From Ferrimonas aestuarii (GTDB taxonomy: Bacteria; Pseudomonadota; Gammaproteobacteria; Enterobacterales; Shewanellaceae), in contig NZ_SWCJ01000003.1 in NCBI RefSeq assembly GCF_005116665.1, positions 124,001 through 188,000 of the forward strand: a stretch of DNA of 64,000 nt. Reading direction: 5' to 3'. The notes under the pieces were generated by a model. It did no database searches. It was not told the origin of the DNA and saw only the letters and a program-made list of their open reading frames with translations. Below, one piece after another: positions 1 through 9,612 of the stretch; the stretch's first letter is position 1; every line of letters begins with the position of its first letter. Both the position numbers and the translations under genes were made by a program.

Positions 1-2367
1 GTGGTAATCCATCCGCTGTTTGTCATTGCCCTGCTCAACCAACTTATAGAAGCCCGCCCCTCGACGCCAATTGAGGCAATCTCCCTCAACCAGACTTAAG
101 ATCGCCTCTCGGCGCTGTGGCGTGTCCTCTTTGTGCTCCAGCAGCAACAGCAATCCATCACCTTGATGCTGGAAGTACTCCCAAGCAAACTCCAAACACA
201 GCTCAATGCCCCAGTGCTTCACTCGGCGCTTAAGGCGCTTATAGAACTCGCTTTCGCCACTGTCGCTGTCCACATCACCATAAAACAGCACCGTATCGCC
301 GATCGCTTGCTGGAACAAACCGTCTCCTTGGCCTCTTAGCAGCGAGCGAACCTGCTCCCGAAGGGCCTTATCTTTGGTGGTTTTCAGCACATAAAACAGC
401 GGCATTCGCAGCGTAGGGGCCACCCCGCACTGCTCCAACATCTGCGCCGCCACTTTGTGGGCACTGGTATCGGGAGAGCGCAACATCGCCAGCACGTTGT
501 CCACCATGGCCAACGTCCCCTCATCTTGCTGCTGCAACATCTCAGGCTTGGCCTGTCTTAACCAAGCGCCAAGCGCGCCATCGTCAATGATGACGTGACG
601 GGCGGGGTCTATGCGATGCACATAGGTTGGCTTTTTGCCCACAACAACGTGGGTGACCGAATCGTCTAGGGTTTTGGCCAGGCTAAAGCCCAGCTCTTTG
701 GCCTTGGCGTTAAGCTCGGCGGCCTTAAAGCCACTCTTGCCGCAGATAAATAGGCATGAGTGGTGATCGATGGACGTCTGCTCAAGGGCGTTGGCCCCAT
801 GGCGTTCAAGCCCCTGCAGGCATGCACCATTAAGGGGCTTATATTGCTTCTCTAGGAAGGTGAGAATCAAACGGATGTCTTCACTCACAAACTCCTTCAC
901 CTTGGCGCAGTCGTAGAGGGCACGGTAGCCGCGCTGCTTCTCCTCAAGGGTCAGCAGGCTGCGAGCCAAGATCCCCACCTCTTCCATCAGCTGCTCACTG
1001 CGACGGCTGCGCTTAGGAATATCCAATCGCCACCTAAGCTCTGGCAACTGCAGCAAAGCCAAGGGCGCAGCGCCTTCAGGGTGCGGTGCTAGGTAAAATT
1101 GGCGCAGTTTCGGCAAGCTCAATAGGGGCTGATAGCACAGCGCCTTGGCAGGCTCACTCTTAGGGTTCACCTCGATGCTAAGCTCGGCCAATGCGGTCAT
1201 GGCGCTGAGATCGCCCAAACCGCTCAGGCGACAATCTTTAAGCTCCAACTCTTCAAGCTGGGTCATCTGCCTGATGGGTTGTGGCAATGCCGCCCCCTCC
1301 ATGCCTACCAAGGTAAGGCGCTTAACCTGAGACAGCTTGGGCCAAAGCGCGCTTTCGGCTGCAACAGGCAGAATCTCAACCTGACTTAGGTTGGTTGCGC
1401 CACTGAGGGCTTCTACTGATTCAGCCTCCAAAGCGGGTAAGCTGGCTCTGCGTAACAGGTTACAGCGCTGAAGCAGAGCACTGAATCCCGGATAATCCAC
1501 AGGCTGATGCAGCTGCAGTCGATTGGAAACCGACTCTATGCCATCCAGCCACTGGGCTGGAATCGGCCCGGCGTGTTTGGGAAGCGACAGACTAAAGTTG
1601 ATAACCCGTTTCAGATCTGGGTAGGGCTGCGACGGGCTTTGCTTAAAGGGCAAATCCAGCTCGATGTCATCGGCTTCCGCGAGGCGATGCAGGAGCAGCT
1701 CGGCATCGTCACCACAGCTGCGGGCGCTGATATCCAGTTGCTTCATGCGCTCCGGCAGTGCCAATTTACACCGGCCCAATTTATCTAAAGACAGTTGCAG
1801 ATACTCAACCTGATGGGCAATGAAATTAACCACATTCAAAGGCGCTGCGGCGCGTTTCTGCTTAATGTAAAACGCCCCAGGCTTCTCCGAACCAAGCTCT
1901 ATGTCTAGGGCAGTCACCTCTTTGCCAAGCTCTAAGGTCAAGTTAAACGCCTTCACCTTGTGCTTAGCCGTTAAGGTCACTGTGCCTGCGTCGATGACCA
2001 CCGTTTTGATGTGCTCACCGCAGCGAGACAGCATGATCCCAAGATCCTCACCTCGAGCCAGCACACCACCACGCCAATCGTTAATGAAGGGGATCTGCTT
2101 GGACTTCAAGCCTCGAAAGTCCATCAACCAATCCCCAGCGTTCAGCTTGGTGAGGTAGGGGAAGGCCAGAAAGAAGCTGGCATCCAAGATTCGCCTCGGA
2201 ATCTCATTATCCCAATGATTGATGTCAAACTGAGTTAACTTTGGAAAAGCCCGACCTAGAGCGCACCAGTCCACCTTAGCTTGGCAATCGTAGTACAAGC
2301 TGCGAGCGCTGTTTTCCTTACTCAGCAGCTCGTTTAGGTTGTCATCATTTAGAACCACGTCGCTCAT
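1..2367 (-). CDS. LRR-BRCT protein, paralogue A (3' end outside the window)
   Basis: The minus-strand frame is open from the ATG at 2367 to the left edge: 789 codons and no stop, so the C-terminus is missing. The protein matches its two upstream neighbours along its whole visible length. Residues 1-460 are irregular leucine-rich repeats. A BRCT-like domain follows at about 529-610 (FICGKSGFKAAELNAKA, then LDDSVTHVVVG and VIIDDGALGAWL), then a HEAT-like helical segment (MLEQCGVAPTLRMPLF, LVEGDCLNWRRG). The C-terminal LRR block seen in the paralogues would lie outside the window. It starts 4 bp after the stop of the preceding paralogue, so the three genes form one operon. BRCT domains usually bind phosphopeptides or DNA ends and LRRs bind proteins, so a recognition or scaffold role is inferred. 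No enzymatic motif is visible. Confidence 0.85.
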   Translation of the reverse strand, partial: MSDVVLNDDNLNELLSKENSARSLYYDCQAKVDWCALGRAFPKLTQFDINHWDNEIPRRILDASFFLAFPYLTKLNAGDWLMDFRGLKSKQIPFINDWRGGVLARGEDLGIMLSRCGEHIKTVVIDAGTVTLTAKHKVKAFNLTLELGKEVTALDIELGSEKPGAFYIKQKRAAAPLNVVNFIAHQVEYLQLSLDKLGRCKLALPERMKQLDISARSCGDDAELLLHRLAEADDIELDLPFKQSPSQPYPDLKRVINFSLSLPKHAGPIPAQWLDGIESVSNRLQLHQPVDYPGFSALLQRCNLLRRASLPALEAESVEALSGATNLSQVEILPVAAESALWPKLSQVKRLTLVGMEGAALPQPIRQMTQLEELELKDCRLSGLGDLSAMTALAELSIEVNPKSEPAKALCYQPLLSLPKLRQFYLAPHPEGAAPLALLQLPELRWRLDIPKRSRRSEQLMEEVGILARSLLTLEEKQRGYRALYDCAKVKEFVSEDIRLILTFLEKQYKPLNGACLQGLERHGANALEQTSIDHHSCLFICGKSGFKAAELNAKAKELGFSLAKTLDDSVTHVVVGKKPTYVHRIDPARHVIIDDGALGAWLRQAKPEMLQQQDEGTLAMVDNVLAMLRSPDTSAHKVAAQMLEQCGVAPTLRMPLFYVLKTTKDKALREQVRSLLRGQGDGLFQQAIGDTVLFYGDVDSDSGESEFYKRLKRRVKHWGIELCLEFAWEYFQHQGDGLLLLLEHKEDTPQRREAILSLVEGDCLNWRRGAGFYKLVEQGNDKQRMDYH

Positions 2368-2371
2368 GGCC

Positions 2372-5215
2372 TTAGGCGTCCTCTAGAATTTCACAATCAG
2401 GGAACGCATCGCGGAATTTTTGCGGCGCTCGAATCGACTCATAGCCCTGCTCGGCGTCATAGCCCCAGCGGTACAGAGGCTCTGCCGCACGGCGCAGGTC
2501 GAGCTTCTTCAGGTTTTTCAGCTTGAACAGCACCTTAGGAAACTCAGTAAAGTGGTTAAAGGAGAGATCCAGTTCCTCCAACTCGGTCAGCTCAGCCAGC
2601 TTCGGCGGCAGCTTTTCCAGATGGTTGAAGTTCAAATTGAGCTTCTTCACCTGCTGGTAACGTTCAAAGTTGGCAGGCAGCGCATTCAAGTAGGTGTTAT
2701 GCAGGTCAAGCTCAGTGATCCGCATCTGCTCGGGCAGGGCTTGTGGCAAGCGGGTCTTCGGCTTACCCAGCTCAAAGCTGTTCTGCATGTAGATGTCTGG
2801 GGAGCCATGGCAGTTGATCAAGCGCTCCTCATCGGCATCTTTCACCATCAGTTCAAAGCCACAGGCTCGGTTCCAGTTGAGGCATTCACCTTCCACGAAC
2901 GAGCGAGTAATGGCTTGGCGGCGCTCGCACTCCTCTTTCTGGGTCAGCAACCACACCAGTCCCTCGCCATAACGGTCAAAATAGGCTTTGGAAAAATCGA
3001 TACACAAAGGACGTCCCCAACGTTTGGTCAGCCCCTTGAGCTTCTTAAACATCGGGCCTTCACCGGTTGGGTTGCCCTCCCAGTTCAGGCCTCGCAGATC
3101 CGACTCGAAGAAGATGCGATCTTTGACCGCCAGCTGGAACAGGTCATCCCCCTTACCGGCCAGCAGTTGCTGAATCGATTTGCGTAGAGCCTTATCGCTG
3201 GTGGTTTTCAGAATCAGGAACAGTGGCATCCACATCACTTCGGTGACACCACCTTGCGCCAGCATCTCCACCGCCACTTGATGGGAGGCTTCATCTGGAG
3301 AGTTCAACATGGTCATCACGGTATCAACCATGCCGCTGTCTATGGCTTGCTCCTGCTGCAAAAACTGCGGCGCCGCCTGCTCAAACCACTGGCTTAGGGC
3401 AGTATCGTCGATCAGCAGATGCTGCTGCAGATCCAATAGTTCGGTCTGCTTCGGATTGGCGCCGACCAACACGTGGGTCACGTTGTCGTCCAACTTCTTG
3501 CTGATGCTAAAGCCCAGCTCCTCAGCCTTAGCCTTGAGCTCGGTGACCTTAAACCCACTCTTACCGCACACAAACAGCACAGTATCACTGCCTAGGGCGC
3601 GACGAGTTAACGCCTGCTCGGCGTTGGCTCTTAGCCAGGCGTGGGCGTGTTTCTTAAATGGCGAGTACTTGGCCTCGAGGAAGGTCAGGTGGAAACGGCC
3701 ATCCATCTCGGGCAAATCCCTTGGCTTTGGCGCGTGATACAGCTGTTGCCAGTAGGTTTGTCGCTGCTCAAGAGTCAGAGGGGCATTTAGCAAAATTCGC
3801 CGCTGTTTGTTCAGGGCTTCACTGCGAGCCACTTGGTTGTAGATGCCAAACTCCACCTCAATCTCTGGAGGCATGTGCATCAAAAAGTCGGTGCGATCGC
3901 CGCTTTGTGCCGTCAGGTTGAGATTCAGGTGCTTCAGCGATGGTGCGGTCAGCAGTTGCTCCAATGCCGGCAGCGCGGTGCATGGGCCATGATGGCTAAA
4001 CTGCTCGATTCGAATCTCGGTAACGCCTGTCATGGCGCTCAGATCCCCAAGCTGCTCGGTAGGGCCGTTGCTCACTCGCAATCGAGTGATGCCAGAATGC
4101 TGGCGCAGCGTTAACGGTAGCTCGGCATCGGTAAAGCCTTCCAGCTGCAGGTATTCCAGATTAGTTAGGGCGCTAAGCACCTTGGCCTCGCCCAGCTCTC
4201 CAGAGTCACGCAGCTCCAATTTAGTCAGCTTTGGTGAGTTTTTCAGGCCGTCCAGTTGCGTAAATGGCACACCGGTGGCGAACAGGTGATCCAAGTGCGG
4301 CAAGTTAAGATCGCCAACCACTCCTTTGCCCTCTGAAAACAGATAGATAGAGGTTAAAGATTGCAGCGGCGCCACCAGTTCCGTCAGGTTATAACTGGCG
4401 TTGTGAGGCAGGAACATCAAACGCTCAGCGCTGCCCAGTTGGCAAAACAGATCGCTGGCAACCTCTGTGCCATCTAGCCCCACATTGAGGTGCACCTCCT
4501 TCACAGATTTAGCTCGAATCAAACCACCGGGAGCCACAGTTAACTTATCGGCCTCCAATCGCATCTCATTGAGTTCGGCATTTCCAGCATCGATAATTCG
4601 CTCTATCTGCATCTGACAGTTGGGAGAGATGGAGATCTTCTTAATTGAGTCGGGCAGCAGCAGTTGCTCCACCTGCATCATATAAGACCCACCATTATAG
4701 TGAAGACCATAGAGGTGAAGCTCAGTCAGCTCCTTGGCCCCAGAGAGGTTTAGGGCCAGTCGATCCACTTCATCGACCCGAAGGTGTAACGTTTGGAGGC
4801 GGCTTCCTTCAGGCAGCTCCAGAGCCAAAGAACCCTTCTCCACATCAAGGTAGATCTCGGTTAATGCCGGACAGTGTTTGAGATAACCCAATTGGTCGGC
4901 TTGGGTAACCACCGCTCCCCGAATCGCCTTGAGGTTTTTAACCATCTCCGGCTTAACCTCGGAGAGCTCCAGCGGATTGGTTTCGCAGTTGAGAATTTTG
5001 AGATTCGGAAACGCACTGAACATCTCGGCATCAATGGGGCGCAAAGGCTCCAGATAGCTGCCAAAATAGAGCTGTTCAACATTAGGGAAAGCTCGACCGA
5101 TCTTGTTCCAGTCAGGGGCAACGTCACTCACCCGGTAGCGCAGATTGGTGACCTCAGGGTGGACCTGTTCCAACTGTTCTAGGTCATACTCATACAAAGA
5201 AGCTTTTTTAGTCAT
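2372..5215 (-). CDS. LRR-BRCT protein, paralogue B (947 aa)
   Basis: Middle gene of the tandem trio. Order of parts: N-terminal LRR region (about 1-460); BRCT-like domain at about 542-620 (LFVCGKSGFKVTELKAKAEE, LDDNVTHVLVG, LLIDDTALSQWF); a HEAT-like helical region at about 630-800 (MLNSPDEASHQVAVEML, LFLILKTTSDKALR, FVEGECLNWNRA); and a canonical short LRR block at about 830-905 (ITELDLHNTYLNALP, LEELDLSFNHFTEFP). It has no signal peptide or membrane segment, so it should be cytoplasmic. The gene lies 21 bp after the stop of paralogue C and 4 bp before the start of paralogue A, which implies co-transcription. The three copies are clearly divergent, so this is an old or fast-diverging duplication. 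The LRR regions differ most and the BRCT and helical core least, as expected if the LRRs recognise different partners. Molecular function is unknown. Confidence 0.9.
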   Translation of the reverse strand: MTKKASLYEYDLEQLEQVHPEVTNLRYRVSDVAPDWNKIGRAFPNVEQLYFGSYLEPLRPIDAEMFSAFPNLKILNCETNPLELSEVKPEMVKNLKAIRGAVVTQADQLGYLKHCPALTEIYLDVEKGSLALELPEGSRLQTLHLRVDEVDRLALNLSGAKELTELHLYGLHYNGGSYMMQVEQLLLPDSIKKISISPNCQMQIERIIDAGNAELNEMRLEADKLTVAPGGLIRAKSVKEVHLNVGLDGTEVASDLFCQLGSAERLMFLPHNASYNLTELVAPLQSLTSIYLFSEGKGVVGDLNLPHLDHLFATGVPFTQLDGLKNSPKLTKLELRDSGELGEAKVLSALTNLEYLQLEGFTDAELPLTLRQHSGITRLRVSNGPTEQLGDLSAMTGVTEIRIEQFSHHGPCTALPALEQLLTAPSLKHLNLNLTAQSGDRTDFLMHMPPEIEVEFGIYNQVARSEALNKQRRILLNAPLTLEQRQTYWQQLYHAPKPRDLPEMDGRFHLTFLEAKYSPFKKHAHAWLRANAEQALTRRALGSDTVLFVCGKSGFKVTELKAKAEELGFSISKKLDDNVTHVLVGANPKQTELLDLQQHLLIDDTALSQWFEQAAPQFLQQEQAIDSGMVDTVMTMLNSPDEASHQVAVEMLAQGGVTEVMWMPLFLILKTTSDKALRKSIQQLLAGKGDDLFQLAVKDRIFFESDLRGLNWEGNPTGEGPMFKKLKGLTKRWGRPLCIDFSKAYFDRYGEGLVWLLTQKEECERRQAITRSFVEGECLNWNRACGFELMVKDADEERLINCHGSPDIYMQNSFELGKPKTRLPQALPEQMRITELDLHNTYLNALPANFERYQQVKKLNLNFNHLEKLPPKLAELTELEELDLSFNHFTEFPKVLFKLKNLKKLDLRRAAEPLYRWGYDAEQGYESIRAPQKFRDAFPDCEILEDA

Positions 5216-5236
5216 CGAAAATTGTATCCTAACTCA

Positions 5237-8044
5237 TTAATCCTGAAGCACTTCGCAGTCTGGGCAGGCTTCTAAAAATGCCTGCGGTACCCGCAATTTG
5301 TGATAGTGCGAACCATAATCCTCATCCAGTCCAGGACGGGTGGCTCGGCGAAAATCCAGCTTCTTCAGCCAAGGCATCTTCAATAACACCTTGGGAAATT
5401 CACGGAAGTGGTTAAAGGAGAGATCCAGCTCCTCAAGCTGAGTGAACTTGGTCATCGCACTTGGCAGGGAATCCAACATGTTGTGGGCCAAGCTTAAGCT
5501 GGTGATCTCGGTAAATTGGTCGGCGCCTTTGGGTAGCGTACTCAATAGGCAGTTGCCCAGATCCAGACGACGAATAGTACGCCCGCTGGCCAACTCCTTT
5601 GGAATCTCGATTTTCACTGCACCCAGCAGACTATCGTTGTTGAGATAGTGCATCGGGTGCCAGTGCAGGTTAATTTGAGATTCTTTGTGCCAGAACTCCT
5701 GAATCTGATCCATCCCCATGCCTCGGCGCCAGTTAAGGCAGTCGCCCTCAACCAGTGACTCCAGCATCGACAAACGCAGCTCGGCTGGGGTCTTTTGCAG
5801 CATCACGTAGATAAGGCCTTCGCCATAACGCCTAAAGAACAGCTGCGCAAACTCCATGCACAGCACTTCGCCCCACTTTCTGCGCTGCTTCTTAAGCTTA
5901 TCCACCATCACCCCCTGCCCCTTGAGGTTGCCGTAATCGTCAAGGCCACGGCAGTTGTGGAACAGGATGCGGTCGTTTACCGCCAGCTGGAAGGCTTCAT
6001 CCCCCATGCCCGCCAGCAGATGTTTGATCTGCTTACGAAAGCTATTGTCGGCAGTGGTTTTCAAAATCAGGAACAGCGGCAGGCGCATCGCTTCGGTCAC
6101 CCCGCCCTGTTCCAACATCTGTACCGCAACCTTGTGGGACGCTTCATCGGGAGAGGCCAACATCTCCAATACGCTGGCCTCCATCGATTCGCCGCCCTGC
6201 TGCTGCAGAAACTTAGGTGCATTGGCTTCAAAGCACTGCTGCAGCACCGAATCATCGATGATGGCGTGACGCTCAAGATCGAAACTCTCGATGTTCTTAG
6301 GTGCGCTGCCCAGCAAAATGTGAGTGACCTTGTCATCCAATTTCTTACTGAGGCTAAAGCCCACCTCCTCGGCTTTGGCTTTGAGCTCAGTGGCCTTAAA
6401 GCCACTGCGACCAGAAACAAACAGGATGCTGTCGGCACCAAAAGGTCGCTGCTGCTGATTGTGCTGAGCCAACTGGCTTAGCCACGCTTTGTGCTGCGCC
6501 TTAAAGCGGTTGTACTTCGCCGCCATCATCGTCAAATGGAAATTAGCCGGCATGGATGGCAGCTCAACTGGCTTATACACAGGAGCCAAGATATTCAGGT
6601 AGCCCAAAGACTCCTCATCACTTAGGTGGGAGCGCTTTAAGATCTGCCACTCCGCCGCCAATTTTTCGTTGCTGATGTCCAAATCCAATTCCGCATTTAG
6701 GTTGATCCAGGCGGGATCAAACTGCTTCATTTCAATGTCTAGACGCAGCGACTTTAGAGCGGGAATGGCGATTAGATCCTGCTGATCTGGCAATGATGCT
6801 TGCTCATGACGCCAAGGCTTAATCCACACGTCAGCAAGGGCCGTCATCTGGCTCATGTCTCCCAGTCGAGGCAGGCTAACGGATAGCAAACTAAGCCGCT
6901 CAATGGTGCTGCTGCCCAGCACCGACGTCGGTAACTGCTCCAGCTCTGCCCCTTGTAGAGTCAAACTGGTAAGCGCCGGCAGCTCAGGCATCTGTGACAC
7001 TTTGCCCTTAACGACAAAATTACACTGAGCGAGTTTCGGGCTGTGAGCCAGCCAGTCCAGTTGGTCGCCTTTTAAGCCAAAAACCCACGCTCTGGTCAAC
7101 TCTGGCAGTACCAACGCATTGGCCTGCTCTAGTGCCCCACTGGCATTGAAGTAGTTAAAATCTTCAACCACCATCCCATGAGGCAGCAGCAGGCCTGAAA
7201 TCGGGGTCTGTTCGCACTTAAGTTCAAACTTAGTGGCTCGAGTCAGCTTGGCAAACAGCGCCGCAGGCAGGGGCGGTGTCGGCTCGCTTAAGGTTAGGGT
7301 GAGTCGGTTGAGCTCCTTAAGCTCACCGAGAAGATCCTCCGAAAGCTCAGCTGAGCCCAGATTCAGAGTTAACTGGTCTAGGTCTTGGTTGGCACCCAAG
7401 ATGGCACCGGGCAGTTTGCCGATACAGTGAGCATCTAAGGTGAACTCTTGCAGTGAGCTTGGCAAACAAAGCTGGTTCACAGACAGAGCCGTTGGGCCAT
7501 CATCATAGTAATCCAGTTGCCCCAGAACCACCGAGGTCAGTTGGCTGTTCTCAAGATCACAACAGAGCGCTTTCACCTGAGACTCCAGCCCTACCTTAAG
7601 CACCTTCAAAGGGGATTGGTCACTGATGACAACGTTTACGCTGGACTGGTAGAGGCGCACCGTCAGCTCGGTCAGCTTAGGTAGGCTTGAGAGCAGCGCC
7701 AGATCTTCATCGCGGCATTGGCTCAGCGTCAACTTTTCCAAATTGGCCAAGTGCTCCGGATTGACGCCCTCCAATCTCACCGACAGTTTATCGCGGCTTC
7801 GAGTCGGCATCTCCAGTTCAGACAAGTTGGGAAACTGCTGAAAGAACTCGGCATTGACCTCTTTGCGGCCACCCACGCGGCCAAGATCTTCAAAAGTCAG
7901 CTTACGAAGCCGAGGGAAAGCTCGACTGAGCTGCTGCCAACTCTCCATCGGCTCATCACTGTCATAAAACAGATGTTCGACATCAAGGTGTACCGATTCC
8001 AGCAGGGAGTCGTGATTGTAATCTTCCAGTTCCATGCTCTGCAT
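5237..8044 (-). CDS. LRR-BRCT protein, paralogue C (935 aa)
   Basis: First gene of the three-paralogue operon. An AAGGAGG ribosome site sits directly upstream of the ATG at 8044; a second in-frame ATG at 8035 is possible. Parts: N-terminal irregular LRRs (about 1-460), BRCT-like domain at about 535-615 (ILFVSGRSGFKATELKAKAE, LDDKVTHILLG, AIIDDSVLQQCF), HEAT-like helices at about 620-800 (MLASPDEASHKVAVQMLEQG, SLVEGDCLNWRRG), and C-terminal typical LRRs at about 822-900 (IRRLDLGNCLLSTLP, LEELDLSFNHFREFP). It is divergent from the VWA-MoxR unit across a 390-bp spacer. The domain logic recalls the E. coli yeh/molR neighbourhood, where large repeat proteins sit beside a MoxR ATPase and a VWA protein; that comparison is from memory. 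No catalytic residues are apparent. Confidence 0.9.
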   Translation of the reverse strand: MQSMELEDYNHDSLLESVHLDVEHLFYDSDEPMESWQQLSRAFPRLRKLTFEDLGRVGGRKEVNAEFFQQFPNLSELEMPTRSRDKLSVRLEGVNPEHLANLEKLTLSQCRDEDLALLSSLPKLTELTVRLYQSSVNVVISDQSPLKVLKVGLESQVKALCCDLENSQLTSVVLGQLDYYDDGPTALSVNQLCLPSSLQEFTLDAHCIGKLPGAILGANQDLDQLTLNLGSAELSEDLLGELKELNRLTLTLSEPTPPLPAALFAKLTRATKFELKCEQTPISGLLLPHGMVVEDFNYFNASGALEQANALVLPELTRAWVFGLKGDQLDWLAHSPKLAQCNFVVKGKVSQMPELPALTSLTLQGAELEQLPTSVLGSSTIERLSLLSVSLPRLGDMSQMTALADVWIKPWRHEQASLPDQQDLIAIPALKSLRLDIEMKQFDPAWINLNAELDLDISNEKLAAEWQILKRSHLSDEESLGYLNILAPVYKPVELPSMPANFHLTMMAAKYNRFKAQHKAWLSQLAQHNQQQRPFGADSILFVSGRSGFKATELKAKAEEVGFSLSKKLDDKVTHILLGSAPKNIESFDLERHAIIDDSVLQQCFEANAPKFLQQQGGESMEASVLEMLASPDEASHKVAVQMLEQGGVTEAMRLPLFLILKTTADNSFRKQIKHLLAGMGDEAFQLAVNDRILFHNCRGLDDYGNLKGQGVMVDKLKKQRRKWGEVLCMEFAQLFFRRYGEGLIYVMLQKTPAELRLSMLESLVEGDCLNWRRGMGMDQIQEFWHKESQINLHWHPMHYLNNDSLLGAVKIEIPKELASGRTIRRLDLGNCLLSTLPKGADQFTEITSLSLAHNMLDSLPSAMTKFTQLEELDLSFNHFREFPKVLLKMPWLKKLDFRRATRPGLDEDYGSHYHKLRVPQAFLEACPDCEVLQD

Positions 8045-8433
8045 GGAGCCTCCTTACGGTTCTGTTCTGGGTGGGGGCGCGACAAAGGCACGGCAACAAG
8101 GGTGACCAGCGAGAATCACCTCAAAAATTCGATTAGGTTCAACTTCGATACGCCGGGTGGCTGCAGAAATTGATTCGCTCAGTCGAGCGTGGTGGACAGG
8201 TTTCCAGATGGGTACTGCGAGGTGTCGTCTGTGTACGGTTACTGCGCGTACCGGGCTTTACGTTAAAATCACCAAACATCGGTTTCAACGAAATGCTCCT
8301 AAAACTCTTACTATCAAAAATCGAACGTGGATTGACCACTTGAGCATTGTATGGATAATTCACGGTAAATCATATAGTTAATCTGGATTACGCTATAAAC
8401 AACGCCAACCTGTCACGAATCCTAGTCAAACTG
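8045..8433. other. Divergent intergenic region of the LRR-BRCT / VWA-MoxR locus
   Basis: This 389-bp spacer separates the minus-strand LRR-BRCT operon from the plus-strand VWA-MoxR unit. The left end holds the Shine-Dalgarno of paralogue C. The right third (from about 8290) is AT-rich and carries a plausible plus-strand promoter. I see no credible gene: the short open frames on both strands lack ribosome sites and resemble no known protein. In the frame of the VWA gene the region is open back to 8359. Confidence 0.6.
8332..8366 (+). promoter_or_regulatory. Predicted sigma70 promoter of the VWA-MoxR unit
   Basis: TTGACC at 8332-8337 and GATAAT at 8354-8359 are separated by 16 bp, a good match to a housekeeping promoter. 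Transcription would start near 8366. The transcript would then begin after the upstream stop in the VWA frame, limiting that protein's start to positions after 8366. Confidence 0.45.
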
Positions 8434-9612
8434 ATGCTCAATGAGCCCTTTTACGGCCATTATCTGAGTAGTTTTCATAAGGCTACCCTAGAGCAAGGCG
8501 ACGAAGGAACCGCTCCTCTTGAGATAAAACTCAAAGAAAACAGTAACATTCAGTTTATATGCCACTTTACCCCCTGGGGCGCATTGAGTGAGCCTCAACA
8601 GCTGGGTGCGCTGAAACATGAAGCCCTGCACTTGGTCTTAAGGCACCCCTTCGACCGTCATCAATACGCGGACTCAGCCCGCTTTGATCTGGCGGCGGAT
8701 CTGGTGGTGAATCAATACCTCAGTCCTGACCAATTGGCTCCGAATGCCCCAACTCTCGAACTGGTAAACCAGTGGCTGACGGGACTAGGTCACCCTGAAT
8801 TAGAGCCCCATCGCGAACTGAGCTACTACTACCAGAAACTGCCCCAAAGCAACCAATTCTCGGGCAATCAGGGCTTTGACGGTGCAGGGCAAGGACATCA
8901 AAGTTGGAACGCATTGGGTCAGCTCAATGAAGCCCATCGCTCTCTGGTGAGTCAGCAGCTGGACAGTAAACTGGAGGAAAGCGCTCAACGCACCGAGCAG
9001 GTAAACGCCAGAGCACGAGGCCTTTTGCCCGCTAGCGTGCAGGAAGCCCTTGCTCAGGCCATTGCTCGTCGGCGCCCTACGGTCAACTGGCGGCGACTAC
9101 TCAGGCTGTTTGCCGCCAGCGCTCGGCGCACCTCAGTGAAAAACACCCTAAGGCGCCCTTCGAAGCGCTACGGCACCACACCGGGCACCCGCATTCAGCC
9201 CCATCAACACATCTTGGTGGCTGTGGATACCTCTGCCAGTGTCGATGACCAGCAGCTAAGTCGATTTTTTGAAGAGCTGCATCACATCTGGCGTGCCGGC
9301 GCCGAGCTCACCATCGTTGAATGCGATACCGAAATTAAACGTCAGTACCGCTACAAAGGTGAATCGCCTAAAGAGATCAGTGGCCGTGGCGGCACCTGCT
9401 TTGACGCCCCCATTGAGATGGCAAACCGACTTAGGGTTGATGCCACCGTCTACTTCACCGACGGTGAAGCGCCGCCGCCGGAGGTTCCGGCGCGGGCCCC
9501 AATTCTGTGGTTGATTCACAACGACCGCACCTCGATAAAAAGCACACCTCTTTGCCAATGCGGTCGGGTAATCCCCATGACCGACACCGAAACCAGTACG
9601 AGACATTCATGA
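8434..9612 (+). CDS. DUF2201-like protein: metallopeptidase-like plus VWA domain (392 aa)
   Basis: The N-terminal half is the putative metallopeptidase part of DUF2201 proteins, with a zinc-binding HExxH (HEALH, residues 62-66). The C-terminal part is a VWA-like domain: MIDAS DTSAS at 265-269, then a GRGGTCFDAP loop and YFTDGEAPPP near 340-350. Family members are thought to act with MoxR AAA+ ATPases as metal-dependent adaptors or chaperones. The stop overlaps the next ATG (ATGA), so it is translationally coupled to the MoxR gene. The start is doubtful. No Shine-Dalgarno precedes the ATG at 8434, and the upstream in-frame codons read plausibly as more of the first helix (YAINNANLSRILVKL) but contain no ATG, GTG or TTG back to the stop at 8356. 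Either a rare start codon is used or the N-terminus is shortened. Confidence 0.85.
   Translation: MLNEPFYGHYLSSFHKATLEQGDEGTAPLEIKLKENSNIQFICHFTPWGALSEPQQLGALKHEALHLVLRHPFDRHQYADSARFDLAADLVVNQYLSPDQLAPNAPTLELVNQWLTGLGHPELEPHRELSYYYQKLPQSNQFSGNQGFDGAGQGHQSWNALGQLNEAHRSLVSQQLDSKLEESAQRTEQVNARARGLLPASVQEALAQAIARRRPTVNWRRLLRLFAASARRTSVKNTLRRPSKRYGTTPGTRIQPHQHILVAVDTSASVDDQQLSRFFEELHHIWRAGAELTIVECDTEIKRQYRYKGESPKEISGRGGTCFDAPIEMANRLRVDATVYFTDGEAPPPEVPARAPILWLIHNDRTSIKSTPLCQCGRVIPMTDTETSTRHS

Noticed and set aside
2420..3187. A 255-codon plus-strand frame opposite paralogue B
   Set aside because: Antisense shadow of the LRR-BRCT gene. It has no ribosome site and its composition simply mirrors the coding strand.
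8157..8381. Short genes on both strands in the LRR-VWA spacer
   Set aside because: Overlapping frames on both strands without ribosome sites or plausible protein composition.
9507..9608. Upstream start for the MoxR ATPase gene
   Set aside because: The extra 34 residues lie inside the VWA gene and look non-coding. The ATG at 9609 overlaps the VWA stop and fits the family N-terminus.
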